A stretch of 64,000 bases of DNA from Arenicola marina (taxonomy: Eukaryota; Annelida; Polychaeta; Arenicolidae). Position 1 is the stretch's first letter. Each line of letters opens with the position of its first letter. The stretch is from positions 2,170,001-2,234,000 of the forward strand of contig OZ025256.1 in the NCBI GenBank assembly GCA_964019135.1, read 5' to 3'. The position numbers were made by a program, and so were the translations under genes. Of the stretch, positions 35,601 to 47,475 are shown in pieces. Below the pieces are notes generated by a model that worked only from the letters and a program-made list of their open reading frames with translations, was not told the origin of the DNA and did not search any database.

Positions 35601-38254
35601 GATGGCTCTATAATAGGGCAGGGATTCCATACATTGGCCGGCGACCAGCGGCATGAATCGATGGCTCTATAATAGGGCAGGGATTCCATACATTCGCCGG
35701 CGACCAGCGGCATGAATCGATGGCTCTATAATAGGGCAGGGATTCCATACATTGGCCGGCGACCAGCGGCATGAATCGATGGCTCTATAATAGGGCAGGG
35801 ATTCCATACATTGGCCGGCGACCAGCGGCATGAATCGATGGCTCTATAAGAGGGCAGGGATTCCATACATTGGCCGGCGACCAGCGGCATGAATCGATGG
35901 CTCTATAATAGGGCAGGGATTCCATACATTGGCCGGCGACCAGCGGCATGAATCCATGGCTCTATAATAGGGCAGGGATTCCATACATTGGCCGGCGACC
36001 AGCGGCATGAATCGATGGCTCTATAATAGGGCAGGGATTCCATACATTGGCCGGCGACCAGCGGCATGAATCGATGGCTCTATAATAGGGCAGGGATTCC
36101 ATACATTGGCCAGCGACCAGCGGCATGAATCGATGGCTCTATAATAGGGCAGGGATTCCATACATTGGCCGGCGACCAGCGGCATGAATCGATGGCTCTA
36201 TAATAGGGCGGGGATTCCATACATTGGCCGGCGACCAGCGGCATGAATCGATGGCTCTATAATAGGGCAGGGATTCCAGACGTTGGCCGGCGACCAGCGG
36301 CATGAATCCATGGCTCTATAATAGGACAGGGATTCCATACATTGGCCGGCGACCAGCGGCATGAATAGATGGCTCTATAATAGGGCAGGGATTCCATACA
36401 TTGGCCGGCGACCAGCGGCATGAATCAATGGCTCTATAATAGGGCAGGGATTCCATACATTGGCCGGCGACCAGCGGCATGAATCGATGGCTCTATAATA
36501 GGGCAGGGATTCCATACATTGGCCGGCGACCAGCGGCATGAATCGATGGCTCTATAATAGGGCAGGGATTCCATACATTGGCCAGCGACCAGCGGCATGA
36601 ATCGATGGCTCTATAATAGGACAGGGATTCCATACATTGGCCGGCGACCAGCGGCATGAATCGATGGCTCTATAATAGGGCAGGGATTCCATACATTGGC
36701 CGGCGACCAGCGGCATGAATCAATGGCTCTATAATAGGGCAGGGATTCCATACATTGGCCGGCGACCAGCGGCATGAATCGATGGCTCTATAATAGGGCA
36801 GGGATTCCATACATTGGCCGGCGACCAGCGGCATGAATCGATGGCTCTATAATAGGGCAGGGATTCCATACATTGGCCGGCGACCAGCGGCATGAATCGA
36901 TGGCTCTATAATAGGGCAGGGATTCCATACATTGGCCGGCGACCAGCGGCATGAATCGATGGCTCTATAATAGGGCAGGGAATCCATACATTGGCCGGCG
37001 ACCAGCGGCATGAATCGATGGCTCTATTATAGGGCAGGGATTCCATACATTGGCCGGCGACCAGCGGTATGAATCGATGGCTCTATTATAGGGCAGGGAT
37101 TCCATACATTGGCCAGCGACCAGCGGCATGAATCGATGGCTCTATAATAGGGCAGGGAATCCATACATTGGCCGGCGACCAGCGGCATGAATCGATGGCT
37201 CTATAATAGGGCAGGGATTCCATACATTGGCCAGCGACCAGCGGCATGAATCGATGGCTCTATAATAGGGCAGGGATTCCATACATTGGCCGGCGACCAG
37301 CGGCATGAATCGATGGCTCTATAATAGGGCAGGGATTCCATGCATTGGCCGGCGACCAGCGGCATGAATCGATGGCTCTATAATAGGACAGGGATTCCAT
37401 ACATTGGCCGGCGACCAGCGGCATGAAACGATGGCTCTATAATAGGGCAGGGATTCCATACATTGGCCAGCGACCAGCGGCATGAATCGATGGCTCTATA
37501 ATAGGGCAGGGATTCCATACGTTGGCCGGCGACCAGCGGCATGAATTGATGGCTCTATAATAGGGCAGGGATACCATACATTGGCCGGCGACCAGCGGCA
37601 TGAATCGATGGCTCTATAATAGGGCAGGGATTCCATACATTGGCCGGCGACCAGCGGCATGAATCGATGGCTCTATAATAGGGCAGGGATTCCATACATT
37701 GGCCGGCGACCAGCGGCATGAATCGATGGCTCTATAATAGGGCAGGGATTCTATACATTGGCTGGCGACCAGCGGTATGAATCGATGGCTCTATAATAGA
37801 GCAGGGATTCCATACATTGGCCCGCGATCAGCGGCATGAATCGATGCCTCTATAATAGGGCAGGAATTCCATACATTGGCCGGCGACCAGCGGCATGAAT
37901 CGATGGCTCTATAATAGGGCAGGGATTCCATACATTGGCCGGCGACCAGCGGCATGAATCGATGGTTCTATAATAGGGCAGGGATTCCATACATTGGCCG
38001 GCGACCAGCGGCATGAATAGATGGCTCTATAATAGGGCAGGGATTCCATACATTGGCCGGCGACCAGCGGCATGAATCGATGGCTCTATAATAGGGCAGG
38101 GATTCCATACATTGGCTGGCGACCAGTGGCATGAATCGATGGCTCTATAATAGGGCAGGGATTCCATACATTGGCCCGCGATCAGCGGCATGAATCGATG
38201 CCTCTATAATAGGGCGGGGATTCCATACATTGGCCGGCGACCAGCGGCATGAAT
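29637..38254. repeat. 59-bp satellite array, about 146 monomers
   Basis: The monomer runs GAATCGATGGCTCTATAATA, GGGCAGGGATTCCATACATT, GGCCGGCGACCAGCGGCAT. The GAAT anchor at 29696 and that at 38251 are exactly 145 x 59 bp apart, so there is no net insertion or deletion over 8.5 kb. Higher-order structure: blocks starting near 29.7 kb and 31.5 kb repeat the same order of variant monomers at an offset of 1829 bp (31 monomers). Three-monomer (177-bp) spacing of the CCATGGCTCCATAATA variant occurs at 34889/35066 and 35361/35538. A six-monomer (354-bp) offset occurs near the right edge (37760 and 38114). Many variants fall at CpG sites (TCGA to TCAA or TTGA; CCGG to CCAG or CTGG). No transcript or gene is evident. 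Confidence 0.99.
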
Positions 38255-38850
38255 ATTTATTATTGTGATCAAAATATGTCGGAACGGGTATCATGGCGTA
38301 TGGGGCAACCAAGCGATAACATTGGTACACGTTATGAATAGGACCCGTAACTATGTGTTTCCCGTCTACATATACCGGCCGTGAAAGTAAAATTAAGAAG
38401 ACGCATCGCTGTACAGCCGTCTCAACGGTCGATATCCGTGTGTTCTGTAAATACGCTACTTTCATTTCATTTTCTCACGTTTTGAAGTTACAAAAGGGTA
38501 CAAAATGACATTTTGTGGGCAACCATTTGGGTATTGAAACAGGCGCTGGGCCTTTATAGCTTATAAAGCAGAATCATCCCCCCCCCCCCCACCCCCTCCA
38601 CCTCCACTGCCCCCTTTCCTTCCCCCTGACCCAATTCCCCAACATGGAGGCGTGCTTTCCTCTCGCCACCACAGGCCTCCCTGTATATATAGCATTGTCC
38701 TTTTTTATCATGAACATAATTAACTCATCTCTCGTCATATACACCCATTATTATATTGTAGATATTAATCACAGCTCGATGATGCCTAATATAATTACCG
38801 CCGGTAACCACACAATGTAGCCAATTAAGGATCTCTGACGACAATAAATG
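38255..38850. other. No gene seen; C-rich tract at 38577-38635
   Basis: AT-rich spacer with a C run. A minus-strand frame enters from the satellite and is not gene-like. Confidence 0.45.
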
Positions 38851-38900
38851 TTAATTGATTTGATTGACTTGATTTGATTTGGAATCAAAGAAAGATGCGA

Positions 38901-38924
38901 TGACGTCATTCTTATGTGACGTCA
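38901..38924. promoter_or_regulatory. Paired perfect CRE palindromes
   Basis: TGACGTCA occurs at 38901-38908 and again at 38917-38924, 16 bp apart. Each is the full CREB/ATF site. No gene start is visible next to the pair, so a regulatory role is only possible. Confidence 0.35.
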
Positions 38925-38999
38925 CTGCAGTGTGCGGCCAGCTGTACAAATGTCGTAATATCGGGGATCTATATGGCTGTTGCAAGATACCCCCTCCAG

Positions 39000-39100
39000 A
39001 CAGGTGCCCTCCAAGTCCGTACCGAGATACTCCCTCCAAGGCTCTTCCGAGATACTCCCTCCAGGCTCTTCCGAGATAATCCCTACAAGGCTGTTGCCAT
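39000..39100. repeat. About 25-bp degenerate tandem repeat
   Basis: About four copies of a unit like CTTCCGAGATACTCCCTCCA, with one-base length differences. Confidence 0.8.
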
Positions 39101-39146
39101 CCGTAGTAGCCATTGTAACTATTGCTCTTCTTAAAATTTTGCATTT

Positions 39147-39377
39147 TTATCCAATTGAAGCTGTGGGTACGCCAGGGCAGGAAATGCCATTAACAGATGA
39201 ATAATATGGATGGTTTATTACAACCATGTCGCAGCTGTTGTTGGGGCGACGCCGATAACGAGGATTTGCGTTAATTCTGTTTCCGTCATATTCTATCCAT
39301 TTCTCGTCAGCGAAAAATATTTGCCAGTTTGTTTCACGAATACGCCGCAGCCCCCAATAAAGGGTCATCGGGCTCAT
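39147..39377 (-). pseudogene. DDE transposase fragment, Tc1/mariner-like
   Basis: A 76-residue minus-strand frame reads RIRETNWQIFFADEKWIEYD, then NPRYRRRP, VVINHPYYSS and NGISCPGVP. A hydrophobic stretch followed by (S/A)DEKW is the first catalytic Asp block of Tc1/mariner-type (IS630-group) transposases, and HPY-S-NGIS fits their following VMVWGGIS block with a small loss. No N-terminal DNA-binding domain and no further catalytic Asp are present, and no inverted ends are visible. It is a truncated relic. Family assignment rests on motifs only. Confidence 0.6.
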
Positions 39378-39379
39378 AT

Positions 39380-40140
39380 TTAAGTCACTATTATAGCTTT
39401 AGTGATTACATGTGATACAATGTGTTGTTTTTATAATCACACAAAACAGTCTATCCATTGGTGACATCTCAGGAATATGAACAGGCGACTAGCTGTTTTC
39501 TCATCAAAAATACGATCAAGCATACGATGACATGAGGTTAAGGCTACCACTATTAGGTGAAAACCCCTCCCACGCAAAGGTTCTTTATTCCGAGAGATTA
39601 ATTACATTTACTACATGAAGCGCCACCTGGCGAGAATAACGTTCCGCCATCATGATCGAGATTGCGTCATCCATTATTATGCTCCCTCTTTGCAGTGACG
39701 ACACTGCCGATGCTGATGGCGCAAATGATGATGAGTGAGAAGATGATGATGATAATGTTAAAACCGTCTGCAATTGAAATGGCCTCATGGCGGCGCCACT
39801 AGTCTGCCATTACCCGCGTCGCTTTGTCAGCGCCATTGTCATCTGCTGGGCACGTGGTGGGTGGTGGTGGGGGCGTAGTGGGGGGGGGGGCGGTGGTGAA
39901 TGCTTGAAGCGTGGGTGTGGATGGGGGGAGGGGGGGTGGCTATCGATATGAGCTATTTTTAGGCCTAGTTTGGAGTGATACACTGCCATATTCCGCCCCA
40001 TTAGGCCCTCACCCCTACCATTAACATCCGGGTCGTTGCGACTCCGCCGGATCCAGCACGCGCCAGTCGTCCTACTAACGCCACCGTCGCCGGTATTCCG
40101 AACTAATCCATCCCACCCTTAACGGACAGTGGGAGACCGC
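39380..40140. other. No gene seen; G/C-run tract at about 39850-39935
   Basis: AT-rich to 39800, then GC-rich with G runs. No supported coding or RNA feature. Confidence 0.4.
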
Positions 40141-40149
40141 AGCCCCAAG

Positions 40150-40970
40150 GCCGAGCCCTAACACTAGCACTCCCTGGCCGACACCAACCCCAGCACTCTC
40201 ATACCGACCCCCAACCCCAGCACTCCCATACCGACCCCCAACCCCAGCACTCCCAGGCCGATCCCTACCCCAGCACTCCCAGGCCTACCCCCAACCCCAG
40301 CACTCTCAGGCCGACCCCCAACCCCAGCACTCCCATGCCAACCCCCCAAAGCAGCCCTCCCATGCCGACCCTCAAAAGCAGCACTCCCATGCCGACCACC
40401 AACCCCAGCACTCCCAGGCCGACTCCCAACCCCAGCACTCCCAGGCCGACCCCCAACCCCAGCACTCCCAGGCCGATCCCAACCCCAGCACTCCCAGGCC
40501 GACCCCCAACCCCAGCACTCTCAGGCCGACCCCCAACCCCAGCACTCTCAGGCCGACCCCCAACCCCAGCACTCCCAAGCCGACCCCCAACCCCAGCACT
40601 CCCATGCCGACCCCCAACCCCAGCACTCCCATGCCGACCCCCAACCCCAGCACTCCCATGCCAACCCCCCACTCCTCAAACCCCAGTATTCCCATGCCAA
40701 CCCCCCACTCTCCAAACCACAGCACTCCCATGCCGATTTCCCAACCACAGCACTCCCATGCCGACCGCCGAACTACATCACTCCCATGCCAACCCCCTCC
40801 CCCCCAACCCCAGCAGTCCAATGCCGACCCCCCAACCACAGCACTCCCATGCCGACTTCCCAACCTCAGCACTCCCATACCGACCCCCGAACCACAGCAT
40901 TGCCATGCCGACTTTCCAACCTCAGCACTCCCATGCCGATCCCCCCAAACCCAGCACCCCTAAATCTACT
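40150..40970. repeat. 27-bp minisatellite, Pro/Thr/Ser-coding on the plus strand
   Basis: Core CAGCACTCCCAGGCCGACCC plus CCAACCC. The right half has insertions and is more degenerate. Since 27 is a multiple of three, the plus strand keeps one frame open (40335-41207) reading PTPNPSTPR repeats, mucin-like in composition. The minus strand is also open in places. There is no signal peptide or flanking domain, so coding status is unproven. Confidence 0.9.
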
Positions 40971-41390
40971 GTAGCACCCCCATTCCCATTATCACATCAT
41001 GCCAACCCGCCATCTCCTATTCTCTACCGCGCTTCCACCTATACCGAGACGCCCTATCAATGCCAGACACACTGGCCAACGACGCCCCCCACCCCGCCCC
41101 CCCCCCCCCATAATCCCGACCCCACCCATCCGCGGCGCCCTCCTCTACTTGACCCTTTCTCCCAAGCGGCACTTACTTACTTCCGGCTCGGCACACAAGA
41201 CCGGTAGCGACGACCATGACAACAAAGGTTAAGCACCTCAATGGCCACCGCCCCCTGGTGGAGGACGGAGATTATAGGGGTTGGCTTGGAAACTGGACCA
41301 GTCAGGGTCGGTCGAGAAACAGGTGCAGCGCACTCGGTGTCCCAAAGGCAGGTTAATTCACACGCCTCTTAAGAGATTCCGGCCGCCCTA
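40971..41390. other. No gene seen; C-rich
   Basis: C-rich sequence grading out of the minisatellite, with a C run at about 41087-41110. Confidence 0.4.
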
Positions 41391-41404
41391 GCCTACAGCT
41401 TAGA

Positions 41405-41565
41405 TACAGACCACACTCAATCTGGATAAAGACCATAAACAGCCGTGGTAGGCCGTGGGATTGACTCCATCTGGATAAAGACCACACCATTTGGGAGGGC
41501 GCGGGGTTCACCCAATCTGGATACGCACCAAATTAATACTGCCGCGGGGTTCACCCATGTAGGCC
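41405..41565. repeat. Degenerate tandem repeat, about 55-60 bp unit
   Basis: CAATCTGGATAAAGACCA, CATCTGGATAAAGACCACAC and CAATCTGGATACGCACCA recur with CGCGGGGTTCACCC between them, about three diverged copies. Confidence 0.65.
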
Positions 41566-41751
41566 TAAGTGCTGCCAACAATGCCAACGAGAGCCAAATA
41601 TACAGACCCACAAGTGCATAACACACCGGAGAACGAATGCCTCCTCCCCGCCCTGGGCGATATATGTCTCCCCTGTTAAGACGTGGTATGGAGGTTGCCA
41701 GTGCTGCGAGACCAACGGTAATTGGGTTGCTACTTATGGACCGTTAGTGTG

Positions 41752-43456
41752 AACACAATAAACAATGGTTGTGGGTACGAAGAGGTCGTGGGTAGGAACA
41801 GGTCGCGGGTATGAACACGAACAGGTCGTGGGTGCGAACAGGTCGTGGGTGGGAATAGGTCGTGCATGGGTACGAACAGGTTGTGGGTATGAACACGAAC
41901 AGGTCGTGGGTGCGAACAGGTCGCGGGTATGAACAGGTCGTGGGTACGAACAGGTCGTGGGTACGAACAGGTCGTGGGTATGAACACGAACAGGTCGTGG
42001 GTGCGAACAGGTCGTGGGTGCGAATAGGTCGTGCATGGGTACGAACAGGTCGTGGGTATGAACACGAACAGGTCGTGGGTGCGAACAGGTCGTGGGTATG
42101 AACAGGTCGTGGGTACGAACAGGTCGTGGGTATGAACACGAACAGGTCGTGGGTGCGAACAGGTCGTGGGTACGAACAGGTCGTGGGTATGAACACGAAC
42201 AGGTCGTGGGTATGAACCGGTCGTGGGTATGAACCGGTCGTGGGTACGAACAGGTCGTGGGTACGAACAGGTCGTGGGTATGAACACGAACAGGTCGTGG
42301 GTGCGAACAGGTCGTGGGTGCGAATAGGTCGTGCATGGGTACGAACAGGTCGTGGGTATGAACACGAACAGGTCGTGGGTGCGAACAGGTCGTGGGTATG
42401 AACACGAACAGGTCGTGGGTGCGAACAGGTCGTGGGTATGAACAGGTCGTGGGTACGAACAGGTCGTGGGTATGAACACGAACAGGTCGTGGGTGCGAAC
42501 AGGTCGTGGGTACAAACAGGTCGTGGGTATGAACACGAACAGGTCGTGGGTATGAACCGGTCGTGGGTACGAACAGGTCGTGGGTACGAACAGGTCGTGG
42601 GTATGAACACGAACAGGTCGTGGGTGCGAACAGGTCGTGGGTGCGAATAGGTCGTGCATGGGTACGAACAGGTCGTGGGTATGAACACGAACAGGTCGTG
42701 GGTGCGAACAGGTCGTGGGTATGAACCGGTCGTGGGTACGAACAGGTCGTGGGTATGCCCACGAACAGGTCGTGGGTGCGAACAGGTCGTGGGTGCGAAT
42801 AGGTCGTGCATGGGTACGAACAGGTCGTGGGTATGAACACGAACAGGTCGTGGGTGCGAACAGGTCGTGGGTATGAACCGGTCGTGGGTACGAACAGGTC
42901 GTGGGTATGAACACGAACAGGTCGTGGGTGCGAACAGGTCGTGGGTGCGAATAGGTCGTGCATGGGTACGAACAGGTCGTGGGTATGAACACGAACAGGT
43001 CGTGGGTACGGACAGGTCGTGGGTATGAACCGGTCGTGGGTACGAACAGGTCGTGGGTATGAACCGGTCGTGGGTATGAACCGGTCGTGGGTACGAACAG
43101 GTCGTTGGTATGAACACGAACAGGTCGTGGGTGCGAACAGGTCGTGGGTGCGAATAGGTCGTGCATGGGTACGAACAGGTCGTGGGTATGAACACGAACA
43201 GGTCGTGGGTATGAACCGGTCGTGGGTACGAACAGGTCGTGGGTACGAACAGGTCGTGGGTATGAACCGGTCGTGGGTACGAACAGGTCGTGGGTATGAA
43301 CACGAACAGGTCGTGGGTATGAACCGGTCGTGGGTACAAACAGGTCGTGGGTACGAACAGGTCGTGGGTATGAACCGGTCGTGGGTACGAACAGGTCGTG
43401 GGTATGAACCGGTCGTGGGTATGAACCGGTCGTGGGTATGAACCGGTCGTGGGTTT
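41752..43456. repeat. 17-bp minisatellite with 21- and 23-bp variants, about 90 units
   Basis: Basic unit ACGAACAGGTCGTGGGT. Variants add ATGAACACG (23 bp) or read GCGAATAGGTCGTGCATGGGT (21 bp). The 21-bp variant recurs at about 42020, 42320, 42643, 42795, 42947 and 43150, always in the same neighbour order, giving irregular higher-order blocks of about 150-320 bp. All three minus-strand frames are open over about 1.6 kb and read the same peptide period (PTTCSYPRPVRTHDLFV). No gene signals flank it. Confidence 0.97.
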
Positions 43457-43459
43457 TCG

Positions 43460-44970
43460 ACCTGTATCTGGAGCATGTTACTTACATCATTGCCTCGGGA
43501 GGTGTCATGATCCAATTTAACTTTGATGTGCAAAAAAGAACGGCTTTAAACACCAAATGTTGCTTACAACGGCTACCTACGCAATGACAGTACAATGAAG
43601 CGAGACTGAACCGCTGTCAAAACTCAGATTCCCGACTTTGGTGCAGACAGTGAGTGATGCTATATTTAATTGTGTGTCACTTTCAGATATCAGGCACCAA
43701 CAACCTACAGCAACAACCATTAGGAAAAACAAATCTAAATGGCCATCATCTTATGATCATGCATTAAGTAAGAATAAACATCCATTTGCCGCATAGAGGA
43801 AATTGTATATAAAATAAGGCCGAATATTCGCGAACGTGGTCGCCTCTTAATTGAACTTGTCTGGGTCCTTCACTAAAGAGCCTGTTCAAAAACTATCTGT
43901 CAGATCTTGGTGAACTCTTTCCGACGGTAAGATTAAGGCTGTGTAGGCGTCCTCATCTAGTCTAATAGGCCCTATGTGGTTCAGGGAACCACCTTCCTGA
44001 CCGCCCCTTTTGTCTGGTCACTGTCGTAGAACCTTATCGTGCTTCAGACAACGGCTTCGCCTGATGAGCTGTGCGAACATGTGGTTTGGGGATTCATTTC
44101 TTTAGAAACCAACGAAATGAAGTCACTGCCCTCTCTGTTATTTTTCCTATCAGTAACCTGCTGGCTTGATAAACTAAATTGATAGTTCCGCTTTTCCCGA
44201 GAACGAGAAGGAGCCCAAGAACAAACTCCCCTTCATGTCGCGGTGGTTAAAGCATCTTTTTTTTCCTTTCTTTGAATGCATTTAATTGAGTCCGAATAAA
44301 TCAGCATTAGCCACGACTTACCAGGAATGATTAATTTTATATGAATGTCGACATTGTTTCTGCGTTGTCTATGAAGCCTCTTATTCTTCTCTCTTAATAT
44401 TCCAGTTGTTTTCTGGGTAGTCTAGCTACGTTCCAAAATGTAACGACCTTTTAACTAACTGCATTTCTTACCAAATGTATGATGTGATAGCCTAACTAAA
44501 CTGCACCGATATGCATTGAGATTTAGTCATAAAGTATTATGACTGCAACTCGATAGTTTACTAGAATACGAATATGCATACCTACATATGACTCCTCCGT
44601 ATTATCCTTACAACTGAGCGATCCGGGTCCGTACTTCAGATATATGTGTGTTTTGATTGTTTGTATAACACAAACTGCGTGACTCGCCCAACGCGTGAAA
44701 TCTAATGGGAGACACTGCTGCAGGTTCGCTGCGAAATAGCTCCCGGGTGATTTCAGTAATAAAATGACTGATTTCAGGCAGATGAAAAGGGTGTGTGTGT
44801 TCTGGAGCGATAGGCCTGGATGTGCCGTTAAACCCAAATCAAACCACGTGAAAACTTGTGCACACAAGCGTTCTTGAACCCCGTGTTTTACCCGGGGAGA
44901 TATTATGCTGGGTAGATGGAATTATGCTGACATATTTTATCTCATGAAAGGACCAATGTAACAATAATTC
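43460..44970. other. No gene seen; retroposon-like 3' tail at about 44817-44845
   Basis: About 1.5 kb of ordinary AT-rich spacer. GTGCCGTTAAACCCAAATC near 44822 matches the tail-like string near 11930. Confidence 0.4.
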
Positions 44971-44974
44971 TACA

Positions 44975-45635
44975 CCCCCCCCACCCCCCCGTCCGGTACG
45001 TAGTGATTAACTGTGCCTTTGCTGTTGCATGAACTAATTGGTCTGATCTTAAAACAGTGATGACCACTTTTATAGGAGAATGTGGTTGCTGCACGAAATG
45101 CAGGGAAAACAATAATTGCATCCCTCGAGAATTGAACCCACGATCCCAGTATCAAAAAGTAAAACACTCTACCGACTGAGCTAGGCGGTCTTCAACGTCA
45201 CGCAATGCGTTTCAGTGCGTCTTATTGCACCTCCAGCAACCATTCCCTGCAAAGTTCGTAATAAAAACATCATTAACGTTTGATTTAATTTGCTGTTAAC
45301 TTTCCAATGGACAGATCAACATATGGATCTTAGCTATCTTCCACTAAGCAGATAAGCTCTGTTAAAGTGATAGCATCCCACTGCTGGTCGAGGATACCCC
45401 CCAGCTGGAGGGGTCACCCTTTTCGTGTGGCATAGGCCTACACGTTCGGCTATTGTCAAATGTGCTCGAAAAAGATTAAAATTTGCAGAAATAGGTCTTA
45501 CTTGTTAATTAGTTTGAACAATAATGACCTGACAGACTTAATAGTAACCACTGACGGCAGGCGAGAAAGGCCCTTGTCTCACTCACCAGGGCCACACATC
45601 ATATGCACTAGCCGTTCGCGCGCAAACTTGCAGGT
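44975..45635 (-). repeat. Long dispersed repeat with internal tRNA-like module, copy 2
   Basis: Reverse-complement counterpart of 3411-4075. The tRNA-like part is better kept here: on the minus strand GACCGCCTAGCTCAGTCGGT (A box, about 45170-45190) is followed about 30 bp later by GTGGGTTCAATTCTCG (B box, about 45124-45140). This gives a complete internal RNA polymerase III promoter by spacing. Conserved sequence continues for about 430 bp 5' of the head and about 150 bp 3' of it, ending at a G run. Confidence 0.8.
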
Positions 45636-45639
45636 ATAG

Positions 45640-47265
45640 CCTCGTTCTCGCGTGGGAATTCCCAACATGTGAACAAGGCGAATGGCAATGACACCTTCTG
45701 ATCAAATGTATGTGTTTTTATCGATCTTGATTTGAAGTAACGAGACACGTCAAGAATAATGACGTAGTACACAAGAACGTCACGTTTCTGCGCTCCTATA
45801 TATCTGTGCCAGTCTGAAAGAAAATGCTTCTAAACGTATCTTTTTTTTCTACTCCAAACCAGACTTAAATATGAATAACAAAACAACAGAATAAAGTGTG
45901 GTGAGGGGGGGGAGGGGGGGCGGGTCTGGGGGCGGAGGGGGGGCGGTTCACGACAGATCTAGGGTTGGGGACGGCAGGGGAGAGGAGGGGGCGAGCGTGA
46001 ATGCTTAAAGGCTGGGTAATTACCGTTATTTATGAGGGACCCACCCTCACGAATCCCCGAGGAGCCTCCATTATCGACAAGTAGCTGCCACACAGTTGGC
46101 GGGCGGGCGCCACCAGCTTGAGGACTCTTCGCGGGGGACAATAACTCCCACGTGACCACCACGTGGGGACCCCGTCACGGCTTGGACCTCCCGCTGTAAG
46201 CATACAATACATCATGCACACGGCACGGTCCGGGGCTAAAGATAGGCTTCACCGTGGCTAATATATTCCGGCGTCAATGGATAACGAATGGGCAAATGGG
46301 GAATTGTGAGAATGAATTGACAGAGTGGCGGTCACTCGCTGTCACCTGTCAGTGATAGACATGTTGACTCCGTCATTTTGTAGCATGGCTTGAAGATGTG
46401 TCAATGGTGCAGGTTTTGTTGTAGAGACCCACGGTTCACGCAGCATGTACAATGCCGGACGGTAAACACAGCTTTTAGCGTTGTGGTTTAGGTAACACTT
46501 TTTGTCGTGTTGTGGTTGTATTATGGCAGGTAAGAAAACTATATAGCATGAGAAATGAAGTAAAAACTAATGATAATATAGCGACGGCGACATACGCAGT
46601 ATTACAGTAATATATACAAAGGCCACACTTAATAAACAATTGGAAATGACTACTCGAATGATAAATAAATACGAATATTAGGCTTCCATTTCTTTCACTG
46701 TCTGTCCGATATAAATGGATATAACTTGCTCTCTGGCCCTCTTGCTGATATGAATGCATAAATCGCTCTCGGGTAATAAATGTTGATCCTCAATTACTGT
46801 ACTGGGAACGCAGAGATAACAGACTGTGCATCAGTTTCACCAATGCCGTAGTTGATGGTTCGGTCATCATAAGTACGGAAATAACCGTCTGTTCCTCCTC
46901 TGACCGAAATGGCAACAGGATCCCTAATCCTTCATAGCCGCAACTCACGGCATTCCATTATTAATGCAAAAATGTCTTCATAAATTTAACCTCATGATGT
47001 TCCCGAATTTGCCCGTGGCTGGTAGTTTTCAGAGGAATGCACCAAACGTGCAGAATCTTCTGATGACGGAATAAGTAAATACCTTTGATTTACCCTCCTC
47101 CCCTCTCACCTCTTCCCTTTCCCTTACTGTCACCGACTATGCCGTGAGTCGTTCTACAACCACCACTCAATCATAGACATTTTGTGAGTTTGACGATGCT
47201 TTCCAATTGGATATTCCCAGGGATCAGAGTCCAATAAGGGAACGGGGGCTAAGTAATCAGATTGG
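45640..47265. other. No gene seen; G runs at about 45903-45950
   Basis: Spacer with a G-rich tract. Open frames are short and unrecognised. Confidence 0.4.
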
Positions 47266-47389
47266 AATTAGTTTTCCGCGGCGTAGGTCATCCTGACTTC
47301 ACAGTTACGTATCCCAGCACGAGTCACATTGATGGACGGACGAATGGGTGAAAGGATGGATGGATGGGTGGATGTCTCGACGGAGTAAC

Positions 47390-47475
47390 GCTTGGTCTTT
47401 GTGAGGAAAGACATGGGATTTTCCCCGGACAGACATTTGCACAATTGGGATTCGAACCAAACACGTGCCGCTTGG
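47390..47475 (-). repeat. Possible diverged SINE family A core
   Basis: GAGTAACGCTTGGTCTTTGT with GAGGAAAGACATGGGAT resembles the family A core (AACCCTTTAATCTTTGCGAA with GAAAGACATGGGAT). It is followed by GATTCGAACC, a B-box-like string in inverse orientation. Similarity is short, so this is tentative. Confidence 0.35.

Noticed and set aside
29708-35713. Repeated 113- to 172-codon minus-strand frames as a tandem gene family
   Set aside because: They are frames through the 59-bp satellite and recur only because the monomers do.
41734-43533. 599-codon minus-strand frame as a real gene
   Set aside because: Same reason: a stop-free 17-bp unit opens all three frames. The short non-repeat leader shows no recognisable domain.
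45120-45192. A functional tRNA gene on the minus strand
   Set aside because: A and B boxes are present, but the acceptor ends do not pair, and it sits inside the same dispersed repeat as 3411-4075.
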